From positions 1 to 35,785 of the forward strand of contig NZ_JFHE01000047.1 in NCBI RefSeq assembly GCF_000698555.1: a DNA stretch of 35,785 nt. The letters run 5' to 3'. The position numbers and the translations under genes are program-made. Positions 34,184-35,785 of the stretch are shown here, piece after piece; positions within the stretch are counted from its first letter, which is position 1; every line of letters begins with the position of its first letter. Below the pieces are notes generated by a model. That model was not told the DNA's origin and did not search any database. It was given only the letters and a program-made list of their open reading frames with translations. This stretch comes from Caballeronia grimmiae. Its GTDB lineage: Bacteria; Pseudomonadota; Gammaproteobacteria; Burkholderiales; Burkholderiaceae.

Positions 34184-34385
34184 GGCGACATATATGAACA
34201 TATATATCGCCGTAATCCGTTGATTTATTTGGCGTGCTCGTTGCTGTCAGCAAGAAGACCGGGAGAACGATTGCTCCAAGCCAGATTTTGAAACGTGATT
34301 TGCGATCTCTTGTCTCGCTGACCGAGATTAGGAATTCGAACTGGAAAGCCAGGCGATCGAATCGCTCCTCGATCGCCTGTACCAC
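34068..34385 (-). CDS. Doubtful 105-codon membrane-protein frame between the adhesins
   Basis: The frame starts at a GTG 24 bases after the second adhesin's stop. It opens with VQAIEERFDRLAFQFEFL, an amphipathic helix, followed by a basic stretch and one hydrophobic segment (IWLGAIVLPVFLLTATS). This layout is seen in small anchored coiled-coil proteins. Against it, the frame runs through the terminator at 34176-34211, its start lies by a 10-bp hairpin, and the rest looks random. It may be a decayed gene end. Confidence 0.2.
   Translation of the reverse strand: MVQAIEERFDRLAFQFEFLISVSETRDRKSRFKIWLGAIVLPVFLLTATSTPNKSTDYGDIYVHICRLFFEYQSWCGQRCTGAPFPLIHMCAVVYLLLLGKLGNT
34176..34211 (-). terminator. 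Terminator downstream of the second adhesin
   Basis: On the minus strand GGCGATATATAT and ATATATGTCGCC form a 12-bp stem with one mismatch (34184-34195 with 34200-34211), followed by eight Ts (34176-34183). It should separate the two adhesin transcription units. Confidence 0.85.
34351..34378 (-). repeat. Perfect 10-bp hairpin after the second adhesin stop
   Basis: AGGCGATCGA (34351-34360) pairs with TCGATCGCCT (34369-34378) around an 8-base loop, about 32 bases after the stop codon. No T-run follows. The first adhesin also has hairpins in the same relative place. Confidence 0.6.
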
Positions 34386-34409
34386 CCAGAGTCTTACCTC
34401 AGGCCTGCT

Positions 34410-35785
34410 TTACCACTGGTATGCCGCGCCAGCGCCGTACACGTTGCCCGCACCGCTCAGACCCGCGCCCGCCTTCATCTTCACGTTCTGCGTAATCCGC
34501 AGGTTCACACCGAGAGCCGAAGCGCCATAGCCCTGGTAGCCCGCACCGCCCACGCCGACCGCGATGACCTTGTCCTTGTCGACATCAGGAATCATCGACA
34601 AAGCGGTAGCCGCCGCGACACCGGAATACGCCTTGCGCTGAACGTCAGTGATTGCGCCTTGCAGCTTATTGACGCGCAAGTCCGTGTAGCTATTGGCTTG
34701 CGATTTCGCGTCGTTCAACTGGTTGACGTTCACAGCGTCCGTACCTTGCGTACCTTCCGCCACGTTGGTGACCTGGCGCTCACCGCCGGCCGTGCCGACC
34801 GACACGGTGTTCGCACGATCCGCCACCGAGTTCTGGCCCAGAGCAACGGAGTTGTCCGCCGTTGCCTGGCTGCCTGCACCGATAGCCGTCGCGCCGTTGC
34901 CGCTGGCGATCGAGTTGGCCCCGGTGGCGACCGCGTTGGCGCCTGTTGCCTTCGCGTTCGCGCCGCTTGCCACCGCGTGCGTGCCGCTCGCCGTTGCTGC
35001 TTCCAGCGCACGATCACCGTCTGCGGCGAACATCGGGCTCGACTGCAACGAGAGGTTGTTGATCACGTCGGAGACTTGATCCAACTGCCGCACGTTGACC
35101 GCGTCAGTGGCCTGGACACCGTCTGCAACGTTGTGGACTACCGTGCCGGCGGTGCCATTGTTCAGCGAGATGCTGCTGTAGTCAGCCGTGCCATCCGCCT
35201 TGACGTCGTACGTCACCGCAGTGCGCGTCTTGCCATCGGGGCCGATCAGGCCCGTCTGCTTCAACTGGCCGACCGTGGCTGCGTCGTCGTTAGCGATACC
35301 GTCGGCAACGTGCACCAGACGGAGGTTGTCCGTGCCGCCGGCAGTGCCGAAGGAAACGGTGTTCGCCTGATCTGCCACCGAATTGTTACCAATGGCCACC
35401 GAGTTGTCGGCTACGGCACGAGCGTTGCCACCGATAGCGACCGAGTTCTTACCAGTTGCTTCGGAATCGGGCATGTCCTCGTCCATGTTGGCGTGGAAGT
35501 ACTTAATGCCCTTGCCGCCTGCAATGCTGCTCATCGACGTCGAGATGCTGGTGACGTCGTCGATGACCGTGCTGATGGCCGTCGAGATCGAGCTGACGCC
35601 GGTGGAAAGCGAGGTGATACCCGTAGACAGCGAGTTGATACTGGTCGACGTAGAGCTCGACAACGAGGCGATGCCCGTCGACAGCGAGTCGATGCCCGTC
35701 GACAGCGAACTGACACCCGTCGACAGCGAGTCGACACCCGTGGACAGCGAATTGATTGCGGTCGAAGTCGAAGTCGACAGCGAGT
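34410..35785 (-). CDS. Second trimeric autotransporter adhesin, 3' part only (runs off right edge)
   Basis: The frame is open to the window edge. It begins inside the same 7/11-residue stalk as the first adhesin (SLSTSTSTAINSLSTGVDS). It continues with a stalk end (TAISTVIDDVTSISTSMSS) and a head-neck segment KYFHANMDEDMPDSEATG that is nearly identical to the first adhesin. YadA-head repeats (NSVAIGGNARAVADNSVAIG and relatives) and two necks (DAVNVRQL, DAVNVNQL) follow. The four-strand anchor is SGVAAATALSMIPDVDKDKVI to GAAYQW. At least 458 residues lie in the window. Both genes lie on the same strand, so they look like a tandem duplication that has diverged in the anchor. The N-terminus and total length are not visible. 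Confidence 0.93.
   Translation of the reverse strand, partial: SLSTSTSTAINSLSTGVDSLSTGVSSLSTGIDSLSTGIASLSSSTSTSINSLSTGITSLSTGVSSISTAISTVIDDVTSISTSMSSIAGGKGIKYFHANMDEDMPDSEATGKNSVAIGGNARAVADNSVAIGNNSVADQANTVSFGTAGGTDNLRLVHVADGIANDDAATVGQLKQTGLIGPDGKTRTAVTYDVKADGTADYSSISLNNGTAGTVVHNVADGVQATDAVNVRQLDQVSDVINNLSLQSSPMFAADGDRALEAATASGTHAVASGANAKATGANAVATGANSIASGNGATAIGAGSQATADNSVALGQNSVADRANTVSVGTAGGERQVTNVAEGTQGTDAVNVNQLNDAKSQANSYTDLRVNKLQGAITDVQRKAYSGVAAATALSMIPDVDKDKVIAVGVGGAGYQGYGASALGVNLRITQNVKMKAGAGLSGAGNVYGAGAAYQW

Overview
The window reads as a chromosomal segment of a GC-rich betaproteobacterium of the Burkholderia group, most likely Paraburkholderia or Caballeronia. This rests on protein similarity recalled from memory, on the order glyA / ydfG / ybgC-tolQRAB-pal-cpoB and lptD-surA-pdxA-rsmA, and on the AmgK-MurU pair. 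No database search was possible.

Layout. 1-538 (-) is the 5' part of glyA, preceded at about 711-803 (-) by a well-formed ZTP (pfl) riboswitch and its promoter. 1028-7510 (+) holds ydfG and a complete Tol-Pal cluster: ybgC, tolQ, tolR, tolA, tolB, pal and cpoB. These proteins energise outer-membrane constriction and couple it to septal peptidoglycan work. 7601-7763 is a stand-alone tRNA-Lys unit with a consensus promoter and a strong terminator.

7829-14906 is the part I find most interesting. It contains a WYL-domain regulator, an overlapping sirtuin, and, on the opposite strand, a YhaO-like nuclease with a YhaN-like SMC/AAA ATPase. A 73-residue orphan protein is divergent to the nuclease. 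The same inverted repeat, GGGACA-N5-TGTCCC, lies at the WYL promoter and twice, in weaker form, between the nuclease operon and the orphan gene. This suggests one regulator controlling a small DNA-metabolism module. The ATPase gene carries a single-base frameshift before its Walker B end.

14913-20607 (-) is the outer-membrane biogenesis operon lptD-surA-pdxA-rsmA. Divergent from it, amgK-murU (+) recycles cell-wall MurNAc, followed by purB (+). 24137-26006 (-) is a gluconate uptake and phosphorylation pair (gntK and a GntP-family permease).

26286-35785 (-) is a surface-adhesin region. A small lipoprotein gene follows a 2384-residue trimeric autotransporter adhesin. A second adhesin with a closely similar stalk and anchor lies directly upstream and runs off the right edge. 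The first adhesin has about 1350 residues of almost pure 7- and 11-residue coiled-coil repeats.
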